Below, in pieces: positions 27,522-40,728 of a stretch of 64,000 nt of DNA (position 1 is the first letter of the stretch; every line of letters starts with the position of its first letter). The DNA lies in contig DF239152.1 of NCBI GenBank assembly GCA_000507305.1, forward strand, positions 191,461 to 255,460. The letters run 5' to 3'. The stretch comes from Breviolum minutum Mf 1.05b.01. Taxonomy: Eukaryota > Sar > Dinophyceae > Suessiales > Symbiodiniaceae. The notes beneath the pieces were generated by a model that saw nothing but the letters and a program-made list of their open reading frames with translations, was not told where the DNA came from and did no database searches. A program made the position numbers and the translations under genes.

Positions 27522-27622
27522 ACCCTCCTAAAACTAACATAGCCCCTCAAAATAGGCCTTCCCAAAAGACAAGTGGTTTCCCAACCACCATTTTTCAGGG
27601 GCTACGTTAGCTTTAGGGAGTC
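27522..27622. repeat. Fold-back repeat family C
   Basis: ACCCTCCTAAAACTAACATA at the left and TACGTTAGCTTTAGGGAGT at the right. Confidence 0.8.
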
Positions 27623-27805
27623 TACTTCGAGGTGTATAGATTGATTTGTGCGTTACTTAATGAGCTCGGCCATGTGCAAATACAGTACCTTTGGCTCCCT
27701 GTAATTCTTACACACCATGAGCGACCTTTTTTAGTGGACGACTTTATCATCCACAAAAAAAACATATACTTCTACATTCCAACCTGGGCTCTACTTATAT
27801 CCAAC

Positions 27806-27909
27806 CTAGTTGGTGGTTTCATCCCCTTTGAAACATATGAGTCAAAATCGGAATCTTCCCCAAATCAGGGTGAAAATAAAACATATTTATATTGGAAACC
27901 ACCACCTAG
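27806..27909. repeat. Fold-back repeat family A
   Basis: One of the best copies: CTAGTTGGTGGTTTC left arm, CTTCCCCAAATCAGGGTG core, GGAAACCACCACCTAG right arm. Confidence 0.88.
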
Positions 27910-28226
27910 CAACTGAAACATATGATGGGTCAAAAAAGGAACCATCGACACACATTAGGTGAACATCCAGTGCCCGAGATCTTTGAAGCCATCCCGATTG
28001 TATTGTTGCGAACAGTCTTTTGTTGTTGGGGGGTAAGAATCAGCTGAACATTGGAACAACATATATATATATATACACATAATTACATATACTTGTAAAT
28101 ACCCATATAAATATGTATTGTATATATAAATATTTTTATATCGTCCAAACCTCCTGAAATAATCCTTGCTTTGGTTTACTACATTTTACTACCCATAATC
28201 CTTGGACACCTTTTTTTCTCCCCAAC

Positions 28227-31131
28227 CTCAGGTGATGGAGAGGCACCAGAGCCAGAAGTAGATCCTGGCCATGAACGTCGGTCGGGATTCGGACCGTTCC
28301 AAGGAATCCCGAAAAAAAATGGGTGAATTCTCAAGGGAACAAAAAAACATATGCCATGCAGGCTGCCATTCTGTGGACTTGTTTTTCTCCAATCCATAAA
28401 AATATATCCAGGAATGAAATCCATTCACATTGAAACATATCTTGTGTATAGTAGATATGAACTGGGACACGGCCAAATATCTCTCTCTCTCTCTAAAAAA
28501 AAATATATATACATACATATGTACACATACATACATCTTTTTTGGGACCACAAACCAAATGCATAGAATATCAAGAACTCATCTTGGCATGAATAGACTG
28601 TTTTGTTGATCTTGAGGTCGTTTTGGGCCTCTTCTATAGAGGAGTTCATTCAAACAACAGGTTTGTTTGGTTGTGCCCACTGGAAAAGGCAAACCACGAC
28701 ACCTACAGCACCAGTGTCACCAGTGAACAATTGACACAGAACAGACAGACTAATATTCACCTTAAGGACTATGGGTCATTTCACTTATAATCCCGAAAGA
28801 GAAATGCGAAAAAACAATCCCCAAAACAATGGGATCCCTTTGACTGATGGTCATCTGCAAACAACACTCTGCACACAACACCAACACAAGGATGGTGTTG
28901 GGGTAATTGCTATACATGGATTGAGCCGGGAACAGTGAAACAAACTCTGCCGCTCTGTCAACCAAAACCAACATGAATAGAGAGCAAAATGACCATTTGC
29001 TACTATATGTTTAAAGAAAAAAAACATAAAAAACAACATTAAATATATATTTACATATAAATAACATACATGTTGTTACAGTATCATTATACTCATATTT
29101 ATCTATATATAAGATGTTTGCAAGAGGCCAACTGATTGCTTAGAGCCACGTACCTGTAATTCGATCAAAATCTCCACATGCAGCCCAAAGTGCCTTCTAT
29201 AGATATAGATATAGAATGATATAAATATATATACATCAACACATGCATGACTGTAACCATTACTCCTGAAATTTTGTTTGGATACATCCGCAAAAGCACA
29301 CTGTATATAGATCATGTTAAAACAGCCAACAGCTGCAACTGCTTGGCATATATTTCCCAGTCAAAAAGCGAAACGCACAACCATACATCTGCCATGGTTT
29401 TCTTTTCCAAGATCTGTCTCAATACATTCATAGACTCTAAAGCCTAGTTGGTGGTTTCAGACCATCTGAACATATTAGTCAATTTGGATCATTTTCCCAA
29501 ATAGTGGTAAAAATAAGAAATATTTGAGTTGCCACCACCCAGCTAAACCCTACAAAACAAAAGGCATCAAGATTTTCAACTGCAGTCGTCCATGGACTCA
29601 CAAAACGGTCGCCTCTCTGTGGCAATGGAGGCCTTGGATCAACAAATCTCCAAGAAAAATGGCATGAACCTAAGCAACGCATCTCGGAAAAAGAACACGG
29701 AAGTGATATATTTTTCACCAAAGTAAACCACGTTTTTTGAAACAGCCATGTTTGATAATTTGATGTCACATGTACTGGCTGTAATCGACCAACCTATGAG
29801 GGACCCTCCGAATAGTTTGTGTTCATAACATCCGTTGTTCCAGTGCATCAGGATCATTTTTGAATTGGCTTCCTCAAACCCTTGTGGAGAAACTGGTGTC
29901 ATGGATCACCCATGGACTGTGACAATGCCAACCCACACCGAGTTACAATTGCTTCGCGACTTTTGCGGACCTTCACAATTTATCCAAATGGCGATGCTGA
30001 AGGCTGAAGGTCCGAGATTTCTTCATCAGGGCTGATTCATGGGAGTATAAAGATGAACGTGCATGTTCAGACAAGTAAAGATCGGCAACACCTTTAAGCC
30101 GCAATCGAAGGCAATATCATCTTCAAGGCCAACCAAACCTGTTGTTTGCTTCTACAGAGAACGACACATGATAGCAACAAATAGATCCATGCGCACCTAG
30201 GTGGACAACCAATCAAGAAAAGAAGGCATGAAGAGTAGATCGAACTGGCAATGAATAACATAGTGACACATCAGTTTAACCAAACAAAATTACAATGATG
30301 ATATACAGCATAGATGTGAAAAAAACAGCAAAATCTCGGTGTTTTTTCTAAAACCAAACTTTGAAACCAACCCATGGACTTGACCTGCCACGGTCTCCCA
30401 CCTTGTAGGATTGTGAGGAGCCTGGTAAGGAATCTCAAAGAATGGACGAGAAACAACTACACAACTATGTTTGAGGTTAAGTGACATGTGCACATGTTGT
30501 TCAGTTGTATCTAGGTACTGTTTATTCCCGTTGCGAGATTTGATATCTTCTTTACGTGAAGGTCAATAGGAATCCCCCACTGAAATGAGAGCCTCCTATT
30601 GGTTGCTACTGGGCACCACAAATGAAAGTCATCATCCAAGCAGAAATCAAGTGAACACAGGTGTGAAGTGTTTTCTGCCATAGTACCGTTAATGCCATTT
30701 TTAGGTGATTCTGTGATTCAAGCACTCTAAAATATGACATCAAATCATGTCATTGAATTCGCCAAGTTTGATGATTTAAATTCACCAAGGCTGATTGAAT
30801 CACCTACCCAACCAGCAGTTGATTTAGCGAGGTTAGGTCGCGGATAGCAATCTTAATAATACTGGCCTGCTGAGCGTAGCAGCAAATGTTTTCAAACATA
30901 ACAAGCAAACAAGCACAGAAATCTTCCAATTCTATTACTAGGATATTATGTATGCATGATGCAAATATTAATATATACACATCCCAAATGTAGGACCTGG
31001 CTTGAGCCAGGTCCATACATGTTCAAGGTGCTTGTTTGTTCATGCTTTCTCAAGCCACCCATCCCCACTGCTGGATCCACCTTTAGTTGTTGTCTCTTCA
31101 CCGCTGCCAATGCATAGCTGCCACCCTGCCC
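28227..31131 (-). CDS. Scattered exon candidates, unrecognised
   Basis: Four short minus-strand stretches have splice-like ends and coding-like codons: 31081-31131 (GQGGSYALAAVKRQQLK, AG|G acceptor, GT donor), 29910-29970 (ending ALSQSMG), 29602-29669 (VHAIFLGDLLIQG..., followed by a strong GTGAGT donor) and 28227-28264 (STSGSGASPSPE). The first two join in phase; the others do not, so exons are missing or some are false. The opposite strand at 28.2 and 29.6 kb is also open and partly codon-like. The minus strand is preferred because of the splice sites and because every confirmed gene here is on it. No function can be assigned. Confidence 0.25.
29444..29543. repeat. Fold-back repeat family A
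   Basis: CTAGTTGGTGGTTTCAG left arm and ATTTGAGTTGCCACCACCC right arm around the TTTTCCCAAATAGTGG core. Confidence 0.8.
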
Positions 31132-32237
31132 CTGACAGCATGTGAATGTGCAGAAGGCACCCTTAGCACAAAGAAACGATTCAGATGCAACTCCCATATT
31201 TTCATGGGGTACTATGCCTACAAAAAGGTTGACATGATGATTGCAAATGCTAATTTAACATAGGGTTTTCCAACATTTTCGGACATCCTTGGCCAGAGGT
31301 TCGGATCCAACCAAAAAGGTACAACATTCACATCTTTCACAACCTTGTGGGCTACCCCATCTACAAACAGAAAGTCACCAGTCCAAAAAACCCGAGCCAT
31401 ACTGTTGATAGTTCACTAGTTCACACATCCGGCTAACCAGTTGAGGTCTAGTCCTTTCACGCAGTTGTACAGGGTTTTGTAGATCCCCCCCAAAAAAAGA
31501 ACCCAGGATTTCTGAAGCACCAAAAATTTTGATAACATCAATCCAAAGACTTTCCAAAGGCTTAAGTTTTTCAGTTTTTCTTTCAAAACTTCCATCCGAA
31601 TCTCGATCCTTGCCCACTCAACAATTGAGAAAAATCTATCCTGGCTTACTGCTTCACGGTCTGATATTCAATTTAGAGCAATTTAAATTATATAATTACA
31701 TAGTGATAGAAATTCCCAAAACCTTTCTAAATCAAGTCTATATCAATTGGCGTCATTTTTGATGCAAATTCCCCTTTCATGTTCTTCACCAACCACTCCA
31801 GTACAGCTTTCCAACACTGCGACTTGGCATTTTTGTTTTGCCTCCCGCAACTGAACGATAATCCACGTGATAGTACTTGTCACGAGAGTGGACGTCATAG
31901 ATCAAAAGGATTATATACCCTTCCTCTCAAAGTCATGGTTCAGCAATGACCCTATTGTACAGGACACTCATGTACTCTTGGAGGTAACATGAGCTGAATG
32001 ATCATTTTCCATAAAAACATGACTGGTGCAGGAAGAGTATATGATGTTCCATAAAAAACGCATGACTTTTTGCCATTGCATCCAACTTGTATAGTAGCAT
32101 CCAGTGTAGGCACTTCTAGAGATCGCGTTTGTGGAGCAACCAAATCCACAAACCCGCCAGATCACCAAACAAAATATATCAAAAGTCACCTGTACATCAT
32201 TCCTGTACAACGTCCACACAAAGTGGTCAAATATTTT

Positions 32238-32338
32238 CTAGTTGGTGGTTTCAACCCATCTGAAAAATATCAGTCAAATTGGATTATTTCCCAAGGTAGG
32301 GGTGAAAATAAAGAATCTTTGAAACCGCCACCACCTAG
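32238..32338. repeat. Fold-back repeat family A
   Basis: CTAGTTGGTGGTTTCAACCC left arm, TTCCCAAGGTAGGGGTG core, GAAACCGCCACCACCTAG right arm. Confidence 0.87.
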
Positions 32339-32745
32339 TTTTCCTAGCAGTTTCTGCTGGCACTTCCGAAAAAAATCACCAGGAGATCTGAGCAGAACTC
32401 CAACCACAGAAGTTCAAAGTCCACAGCAACGGGCAAGCCTCCGGTGGTTTGGTTGTTTGTTGTGGGAAATTCAACACGTGAAAAAAAACAACAACCACCA
32501 CATTCGGTCCAGAGGGGAATTTCTGGAATGCAATTCCTGCCACTTTTTTGTTAAAGGTGTTGATGCTTAAGAAATCTCGCAAACCAGTTTGAAGTTGGTT
32601 TCTGGTTTCTCACACGATTTATGTACAATGTTTTTTGTGCAGTATCCCTTGATCCAGTTGCATCTTGGTCGCGGTCTTTCACATTGAAACAACTACAAAT
32701 CAGCAGATATGCTTCCAGTCTCTCTTCTTTTTTAAGTTCCAACTT

Positions 32746-35700
32746 TCAGAGCTTTTGCCGCATTTCGTGGATGGAATCGTCGTAATTTTTGAAGCTGGAA
32801 AAGCACACTTCCACATGCTGTGTAAACAAATGTCGCGAGTTTTTATCGACCATATCTTGTATAATAATGGAAACAACCACTAAAATCCTGGAATTTGGAA
32901 AATGTCAAAAAAATGGGTACTACACCGAACAGAAGCAATTTTCTACTCAAACAGAACCCCTGTTTAACATTGAACAGCCCAACGTTTAGCTGATCTAAGA
33001 TTTTCCAGATCACAAACCCCATTAGGACTCCAGCATCTCTGTCTATATCCGAGAAACCAGAATCAGAAAGAGAAGCAAATTGCCTCCATTCCAGATCCTT
33101 AGATGCTCCCAAAAAAATCCTGCTGTGGATAAATTCAGCCACTGATTTCCGGTTCACTTTAAACAACAAAACGCGTCCTGGGTCCTGATGGTTTGGTTTC
33201 CTGGGATTATCAAAGTCCTCCCAACCACCTGCCGATCAACACAAACATCCAGTGGATAGAGGAGTCTTTTGAATGTTGGAATCACATTTGGGGATGTATT
33301 TGAAATGAGGTCATGTGAGGTCTTGGATAAAGTTCCCAATTCAAGTCATGGGGAAATAACCACAAATGTAGATCACCTTCCAGGAAATACGATTGATGTT
33401 ATAATCAGCTCTCTCCAACGCAGGTACAGTAGCACTTACACTTTAACAGCAAATTATTATTGACATAATGTATCAATTGTTTTCAGCGGTTGCAAAGAAA
33501 GAAACTGAATAGATGATTGATCCGCTGAATATGAGGAGCAAGATTATTACCCATGTATATATGCAAACAAACATGTATATAAATGCATACATCTATTGTT
33601 TATATACCTATTCATTTAACAGTGTGAATCCCTTTCAAGAACATCCTGACAATCTAATTGAGCCTAAAATTCTAGGAAAAATCCAACAACTCAATTCGAT
33701 AAAGTGGAGGAAGTTAGTAGCCAGTTGTGAATGATGTAATTATTTTCATGTCAAGGAAAGTATCTAAACGTGAAGAAAAACGAGAAGGTACTTGACCCTA
33801 TCAATCGATCACTCCCTAGAGGATTGATTGGTTTTTCAACATCCCATCCCCAGGTCATAGGATTAGTTTTCGGGGAAAATGCCGAAATCTTAGGGTGAAG
33901 TACCGGAAACCTGACCAAACCAAATGCAGTTTGCTATAGATTTTTTAAACGCCTGCATGAACGCACCCAAGCAACATAGAAACAGTATCACCAAATTCGC
34001 CAAGAAAACCAACAAGAACCATGATGTAATACCAACCAATATTCTGACAACCTACTTGCTATTCCAAACCAGCATCCACAGCATCCATGGCAAATAGATC
34101 GCAGGCTTTGCACGATCGTAACGACGAATCCATGCCACTTTCACATCTCGAAAACATTCGTAGCACAAATTGATGTTCAAATAACCTAGGGCTGAAACAT
34201 GCAAACTCAAAACACATGAGCCACAAAAAAACCCTCTATCCCATTCCATCATTCCATTCTACTGTTTGTTCATCTGCAAACTAGTTCCAGCTATGTGATG
34301 AATTGGTGGTTTGGATTCCTGGAGACCCCTGGAAATGAACGGTACCCCAACCCAAACTCAAACCACCAATTTACCATTGGTTCATAGCTTACTCGTCAAA
34401 CTAATGCCAAAACACATATTGGAAAAGTGCTTTGGCACCAAGTTTTCCGTTTCGGTTAATAACCCCGGGCCCTTTAGGGGACTTCCACAACCTGTTCGCT
34501 TGTTTCTTTCTCTTGAATCCCTACGCAAATTGGCTGCAAATATATACTGTACTTTATGCATATCATCATTTCATAATCTAAATCACTTTTAACCATGTAA
34601 TTATTCCTAATTATCTAAATACATCAAAATACACATGACCTTGTTTGCCTTCCTTCGGAGACCCACCCAACCCATCAACTTTTGCTTCCGAAAGAACTCA
34701 CTTCACCATTGGCCAACTGGATCTCCAATGGCGTTGTATAGCGGCAAATTGCCTGGTCGATTAGTGGGCACCAATGGCAGCATGCTGCAGCAATGCCCTT
34801 CAACGAAGAAAATAAACACCTGAAGGGTGTGTGAGTGTTTTATACCAGTTTCTTGAAGGATAACAAACATATAACATATAAAAAAAACACCAGACCTTGT
34901 AAACCAAGAACTTGTATATCAACAAGACTTAACTTACACCGAGCAACATCATGTGCATGTCATGGTTGATTTGGAGATTTTCCGCTTTGCTGTTCGAGGC
35001 AATTGTTCCTATATACCATCGCCATGGAACCCACTAGCCATATTCTCAGAAGGCTGCGTATCGTCAAGAGTTAAATGGATTGTACACATAAATCTGCATT
35101 AACATAAAGTTGGATGAATATATAGACTTGCATTTATGTATCACTCCGCAATGTATGCTTGGAAGACCATCCTTTTCTTCTGAAATTGGTCCCTTTTTTC
35201 ACGTGACTTGTTTTTTGACTTTTGGTGATACTATATCCATAAATATACTGATCCCATTTACTGATCCAATCAGTTTTGACCCACAACTTCCCTTTCAACC
35301 ATCGACCTGACAAACAATGGTTTGCAGGAGCGCCACCAAAAATGCACGGCCCACGGGTAAACCTCGTGGGACGTGACCCCGAATCACCCGAATCACCCAG
35401 GGTTTTTTTCGGCCCCGGAGGAGGCCTATGAACCAACAAACTTCACCATGTCTAACTTAGCGTTTTTTGGTCAATCATGGACTTCGAGCTGTGATTTACT
35501 TGGAGGGATGAAGGCACTAAACGTCTTTTTGCGGTGTTTGGTATGAATCACCCGACAAATCTTATATGTTCAGCGAATCCATCCCATCAATTTGCAACCT
35601 GAAATAGAACTAATATCCAACTCCTAGCAATTCCCTCCTTCCATCTATTCGGAACTCATTTTTTGGGGAAACAAAACGACATTCTCTAGCAAAACTATAA

Positions 35701-35872
35701 CATATCCCGCCTTTGGAAAAGGAAAATCATCTTCAAAAGCCATTTGGGAAGGGACATGTTAGTTTCCAGGAGGGGTAGTTATTTATTGAATTCACCAAGA
35801 AACTTTGACCCTGACTCCCCACATAGATCACCTTGGCCAGCTCTCGCGATTCACGAGACGACCCGAGAACAT
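32746..35872 (-). CDS. Complete six-exon gene, unrecognised protein of about 214 aa
   Basis: Exons: 35832-35872 (ATG, MFSGRLVNRESWP), 35307-35362, 34707-34797, 34070-34185, 32979-33177 and 32746-32887 (ends in TGA). All five junctions keep phase (2,1,2,1,2), and every acceptor is AG|G except a few ambiguous bases. The last donor is GC and the last intron is only 91 nt. Segments: LPLYNAIGDPVGQW, SCKACDLFAMDAVDAG, RVLLFKVNRKSVAEFIHSR, GFSDIDRDAGVLMGFVIWK and a C-terminal NSRHLFTQHVEVCFSSF. One hydrophobic run (QLNVGILVVVSIII) could be a membrane segment or a buried helix. I do not recognise the family. Phase closure across six exons from ATG to stop is good evidence for the model. Confidence 0.58.
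35690..35779. repeat. Fold-back repeat family C, left end decayed
   Basis: AACATATCCCGCC left side with the GGAAAATCATCTTCAAAAGC core, and ACATGTTAGTTTCCAGGAGG at the right. The same core occurs in the copies at 23.3 and 26.5 kb. Confidence 0.7.
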
Positions 35873-37169
35873 GACATTTTCGTTGGAAGATTTTGAATTG
35901 GGGGAGGTTGGGGAAGATGTAGGAACATGTTGCATATCAAACACATGAGTCCAATCACCTATATATCAATCACCCTAAGAATCATAGGACCCTCCTATAA
36001 GGGTTTGGTTTGACTCTGTATAGCAGGGATGTTCAAACCACCAGTTTTGAGATCCCGTGATTCTTAGGGCACTACTAATCACGAATATCATACTTCCTCA
36101 AATCATGAGCTTTCACCCATGAACACCTGGAGCAAAAAGAGGAATACCTCACATTTGAATGTGTGTGTGGTGGGCTGGTTGGTGGTTTCAACCCAGTCAA
36201 ATTAGAAATCTTCCCCAAATATGGGTGTAGGGTGATGACAGCCGACGTCATGATGTAAATGCTTTGGGATGACTGATTGAAAAGGTAACAACTCTGAATA
36301 GTGGCTGCCGAAGATGACTTCTCCCAGACTAATTACATCTCTTCTGAATCAAACCTTCTGTAGACGTGATACGTGTGTTTCATCCCCACACTTAGTTTAC
36401 GGTTTATATCCACAAAATACCAGAATGTTTGAGGCGGTCCATCACGGTTTGAAGATGATTTGGATATAGCTTTGCCAAGTGACCAGTGGTTCAAATAGCA
36501 CATGATGAATGCAGGAGATACGTCTTGAAAGCCTCAGCCATGTGATGTTAGGAGATGCTTGGAGATGCCTGACCCAAGGCATCAGAGCCTATAGTCATGG
36601 TTCAACATAAGCACCTTCCAGAAAGGTGTGGGGTTTAAACGGTAAAGATAGATTGGTAGACAGGAAGAAAGATATACTCATCCATATCATCCATACTGTT
36701 TGGTGAAGACTTTCCTGTGATTGGACACAATGAAGTGTCAATCAACTGGGTCTGTCTGATAGAGAACAATAGCCCTTAGATGCTCTCCTTTCTGTTTGAA
36801 CATGACCTTTGAATCCTCGCTCCCCAATCTAAGCTGCTGATCGTTTCTAACTCAAATGTGTGGAATCAAATTGAAGAATAGCGAAAGTCCTCGAAACAAT
36901 TGTCTTCCAAGGTTTGTGTGGTCAAGATGTGTTCGTACACAGAAAAGAAACTGCAAGTCTTATGCTGGAGAGGTGGAACAGGAGATGCCCATATTTTGGA
37001 GTTGCTAACAGAGACAGAAAGAGACAAAGTTACAAGTGATACAGTATAAACAGAGTGCATATATATATATATATATGTATATACACAAATCTCGAATAAA
37101 TCGTGATTGTTTCAATCCAACCAACAAAAACAACACAGATTAATCAGATTCCAATAGCACACTGCTACA

Positions 37170-37647
37170 CTATTTGCAGTGTCCTGTAAGTGGACCCACC
37201 ATCTCCCGCTTCGACAACACCCAAGAGGCGGCGTGCTTGGCCACAATAAATATCCTACGACTTTCACTGGCAACTTGCCGAGGAAGAGATAGCCTGACAT
37301 GACATAATCAAATGAACATTGAAGAATCATGAAGAGCCAAAAGACCACCATGAAATGGACAACATATTACATGGGAATAATTAATATAAATTCAAATGTA
37401 TATGTTCAAATATATATACAAAGATCAAAGACCCATCTGACATGTAGAAGAATTTTACTCATATGAATCAATATTTGGCTGAACCGACTATTTTTGAATG
37501 GATGAGTGACGAGTGGTTCACTTTTCCAACTGCTGCATTGATTGCGTCACTTCGTTCCACCACACCTCCACCTTCCCAGGGTTTCCCTGTGAATTGAAGG
37601 ATTTTAGACACCCTAATTAGTAGAGAAATTGATGGAAATTGAATCAC

Positions 37648-37691
<44 letters not shown>

Positions 37692-38917
37692 ATCGAAAAA
37701 AAACATGCTTCCCCTTCATATCACTCACTATAGGTACTAATTAGCAGGTGATCTTTGTTCTGGTGGATTAGCTTTTCCTTTGCTTGCAAGACACCCAGCA
37801 AATCAACATACCAAAGAACTTGATCAATAGCTACCAAGATCCTTAGAGATGATTCAACGGCTGACAAATGAAACGGTCTCAGGATTTGACACAAAAACAC
37901 CAAAAAAAAGGTGTAGATTACAGCAGACTTATTTTTGCCGGATGTAAAAATCTATATAGATGCATAATCTATGAAACAATAGACCTAGATATGAATATAA
38001 ATATTGTGGTATGGACTCTATTACTTATCATAGATTTTCTTGAGATGTTAAACACATAATATATCTAAAATCAGATGTGTATAAAGCAATCTACTGTGAA
38101 ATCAACAAATCCCAAAATTCTGTCATCTGTCATCTCTCTCAGAAACTGGCATTCTACGAATCATTGTCAGATTCTTGTTGGATACTAGCCATACCATTGA
38201 TTAATGGCATACACCAGTTGGGAGGGCTAAACCATTGTAGTTTATCGGATACTTGTTTTATTCAAATGATGCAGGATTCCTTCCATCAATACTTGGATAT
38301 AGCAACATTCTGGACGTCATCGGGCTATACGCAACGTTGAACTCTTTGATTTCTGGATATACCTTCCAGGCAACTACCATCTCCCCGACAAAGGCACTTC
38401 TGAAAATGAGTTTGCTTTTCCCAGGCTGGGATATGTTAGTTTTCTGAAGGGCATCAAATTCACGTTCATTCATTCACGAAACTGATTTCGATACTACACT
38501 ACTATCTACTACAATGGGCTTAGGTCAGCAGTTGGGTCGCTAGGAACATTTACAAATATACCATTGCCCCAAGGGGCACAGCGGATACCTTCAGGATGCA
38601 CCAACCACTGTCACAGCGATATATGGAAATATGTCAATAACATCCTATACAATACTATACAATCAAGATAAATGGTTGATGGTTGACTCCAAAAAAAATA
38701 ACAATCGACACGAAAAATCCTAAAACTGTTGATGCTTGATGGTTGACTCCAAAACCCATTCCACACAAAAAAAAACAATACCACTACGACTCCTGAAATT
38801 TTGACCATCATGGAACTCCATCTTCAAAAGTCCAAATGGTGGTCCAAGCGTCCCTTGTGCACACAGCAACACGGGTCTTTGCAAAAGGATTGCCTCAAAT
38901 CGACCATTGTATGACCA
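37170..38917 (-). CDS. Four-exon gene fragment, unrecognised
   Basis: Exons: 38806-38917 (...RFEAILLQRPVLLCAQG...), 37778-37860 (LVAIDQVLWYVDLLGVL), 37522-37586 (KVEVWWNEVTQSMQQLEK) and 37170-37293, which ends with TAG after ...MVGPLTGHCK. Phases 1, 0 and 2 close at the three junctions. Donors are GT, GA (AAAG|GAAAAG) and GT. The predicted product is largely helical with no motif I know. No ATG was found, so more exons lie to the right. A strong open stretch at 39167-39314 (CMFDVELGCELF...) has an acceptor and a GC donor but does not join in phase. The last exon might instead use a GA donor before the stop. Confidence 0.5.
37646..37691. repeat. (CAT)n microsatellite
   Basis: Uninterrupted CAT units, about 46 bp, between two exons of the four-exon gene. 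Confidence 0.93.
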
Positions 38918-40728
38918 CTGGAAGGTTGGTACCAAACAACCATTAGCTCACCAATTTCAAAGAAAAGCGCGCCAATTGTGAAATCTCAACTATTTGAGAA
39001 GAAAACAATGGTACTATGTATCATCTGTAAAATGCGAAAAGCACCTGGTGCAACTCTCATGCGTGCAGTGTTATCTATGTATTCATGCTTTCCTTACTAT
39101 ATATCAAATATATAGATGCCTAGGACAATCATGCTATTTCAATGTACATCACTATCCCTAACTGGCCTTGCATGTACAAATCCGTGAGGATCGATGCAAC
39201 TTTCGGAAGGTACAAGTCATCATCACAACCACTTACAAAGGGCCATTGAAAATCAACGAGTTCACACTTGCAAGTTATGAACAGTTCACAACCCAATTCG
39301 ACATCAAACATGCACTGCTTAAGGGAAAAACATCAACAGATTGCCCCACCTTAAGAGTGAACCGAGTTTAATTTCCAAGGCAATTCAAGTCACCGCTGCC
39401 GCCATAGGCATGGAAAAATTGCAAGAGAACATCAACCTCGGTGTTTCCACTGACATGTTTCAACACAAATTCTTGGGGAAAACTATCTGAAACGAAACAC
39501 TCCTTGAACATCTACATATTTCATGTCATGATTTTGAATAGCCAAGTGATGTTTGATTCAAGACATGTGTTTGATTTACACTCCCGAAAACTAACATTGA
39601 TACCCAAAATGATGGTTTGGAAGAGGCAACTCCCTTTAAACCATGGCCATTGTTGGTAGCTTATGATAGATTTCTGGCATGTAGGCTCTTCACATTGACC
39701 TTCCAAGCTCTAAAACAAAATCTGTTCCTGCAAAGGGTTCCAAATCGGGGAAGTCGTTGAAACTACACAGCGCTCCTATCCAAACCATACTACATAGAAA
39801 CTGCGTATCTTGATGGTGTGTATCATGTGTTTCATTTGTTTGTTTTAGATCAACATGTCAATAATTTCATGGTCGAAACTGCACGAATCTGCGTCTCTTC
39901 ACAATCATGTAGGAAAAAATGACAATGGTTCGTGCTGCAATCTCAATAGTTTACCCAGCATCTGAACCCCCCTCCCATAGAGGAAGTTTAACAACATGAA
40001 CAAAAAATCCAACGATCTGCCAGGTGGATTGACCGCCGCCCCGTGCAACATAGGAACTGATACACATCAGAAGCAACACTCCCAGTCTCGCAACCTCTTG
40101 GCAATGTCAGGTCCAAGTTGTCATGAATGACATAACAATGTGGATAGTATCTTGAGGTGTGGCTTTTTTGAACAGAACATTTTTTAGTAAAAATGGGCTG
40201 GGAAAGATAAGGGACGCTTCACCCTTGGACCCCCAAAATCAATAAGACCATGTCCTGCTGCCCCGTTTAATCAACACGAACCTCCCCAGAAGCAAGAGCT
40301 GGAAAAGGCATTGTGAAGAAGAATGCTGAAGAACTCCTTTTTTCTTAAGGGAAACGGGGTACGCCGCCGCGATTTCAACTGCTAAGCAACAAAATGTACT
40401 ACCATAGTTTATGGATCAATCCCATCCCAACAGGTATGTTCCCCCTGAAAATCAGTGGTTGGGTTTTCCTATTAAAAAATCCGTCCCTTCAAAGGGGACG
40501 GATGTTAGTGTTCCGGGGTGTGAATGTATTTGCAAGCAATCTTCACAAACAACCCTGGCTGTGTGTGCTTTTTTTTCAAAGGTCCAAGGTTAACTGCTTT
40601 GCAAACAACAAGAACTACATTCAGATATGTTTAGGTACAGTTTCAAGGACTTGCAGCCACATATTTGAACCCACCACCTAGTGATAATATCCTGCCGAAG
40701 GTACGTAGTCGCAGGAGAACTAACCAAC

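Noticed and set aside
29570-30015. Two plus-strand codon-like stretches (MDSQNGRLSVAMEALDQQ; TELQLLRDFCGPSQFIQ)
   Set aside because: Minus-strand alternatives have both splice sites, including a GTGAGT donor, and match the uniform gene direction. Left as unresolved rather than annotated.
32070-32570. 166-codon plus-strand frame
   Set aside because: It spans a complete family-A repeat; only the 32.39-32.45 kb part looks slightly codon-like, with competing frames.
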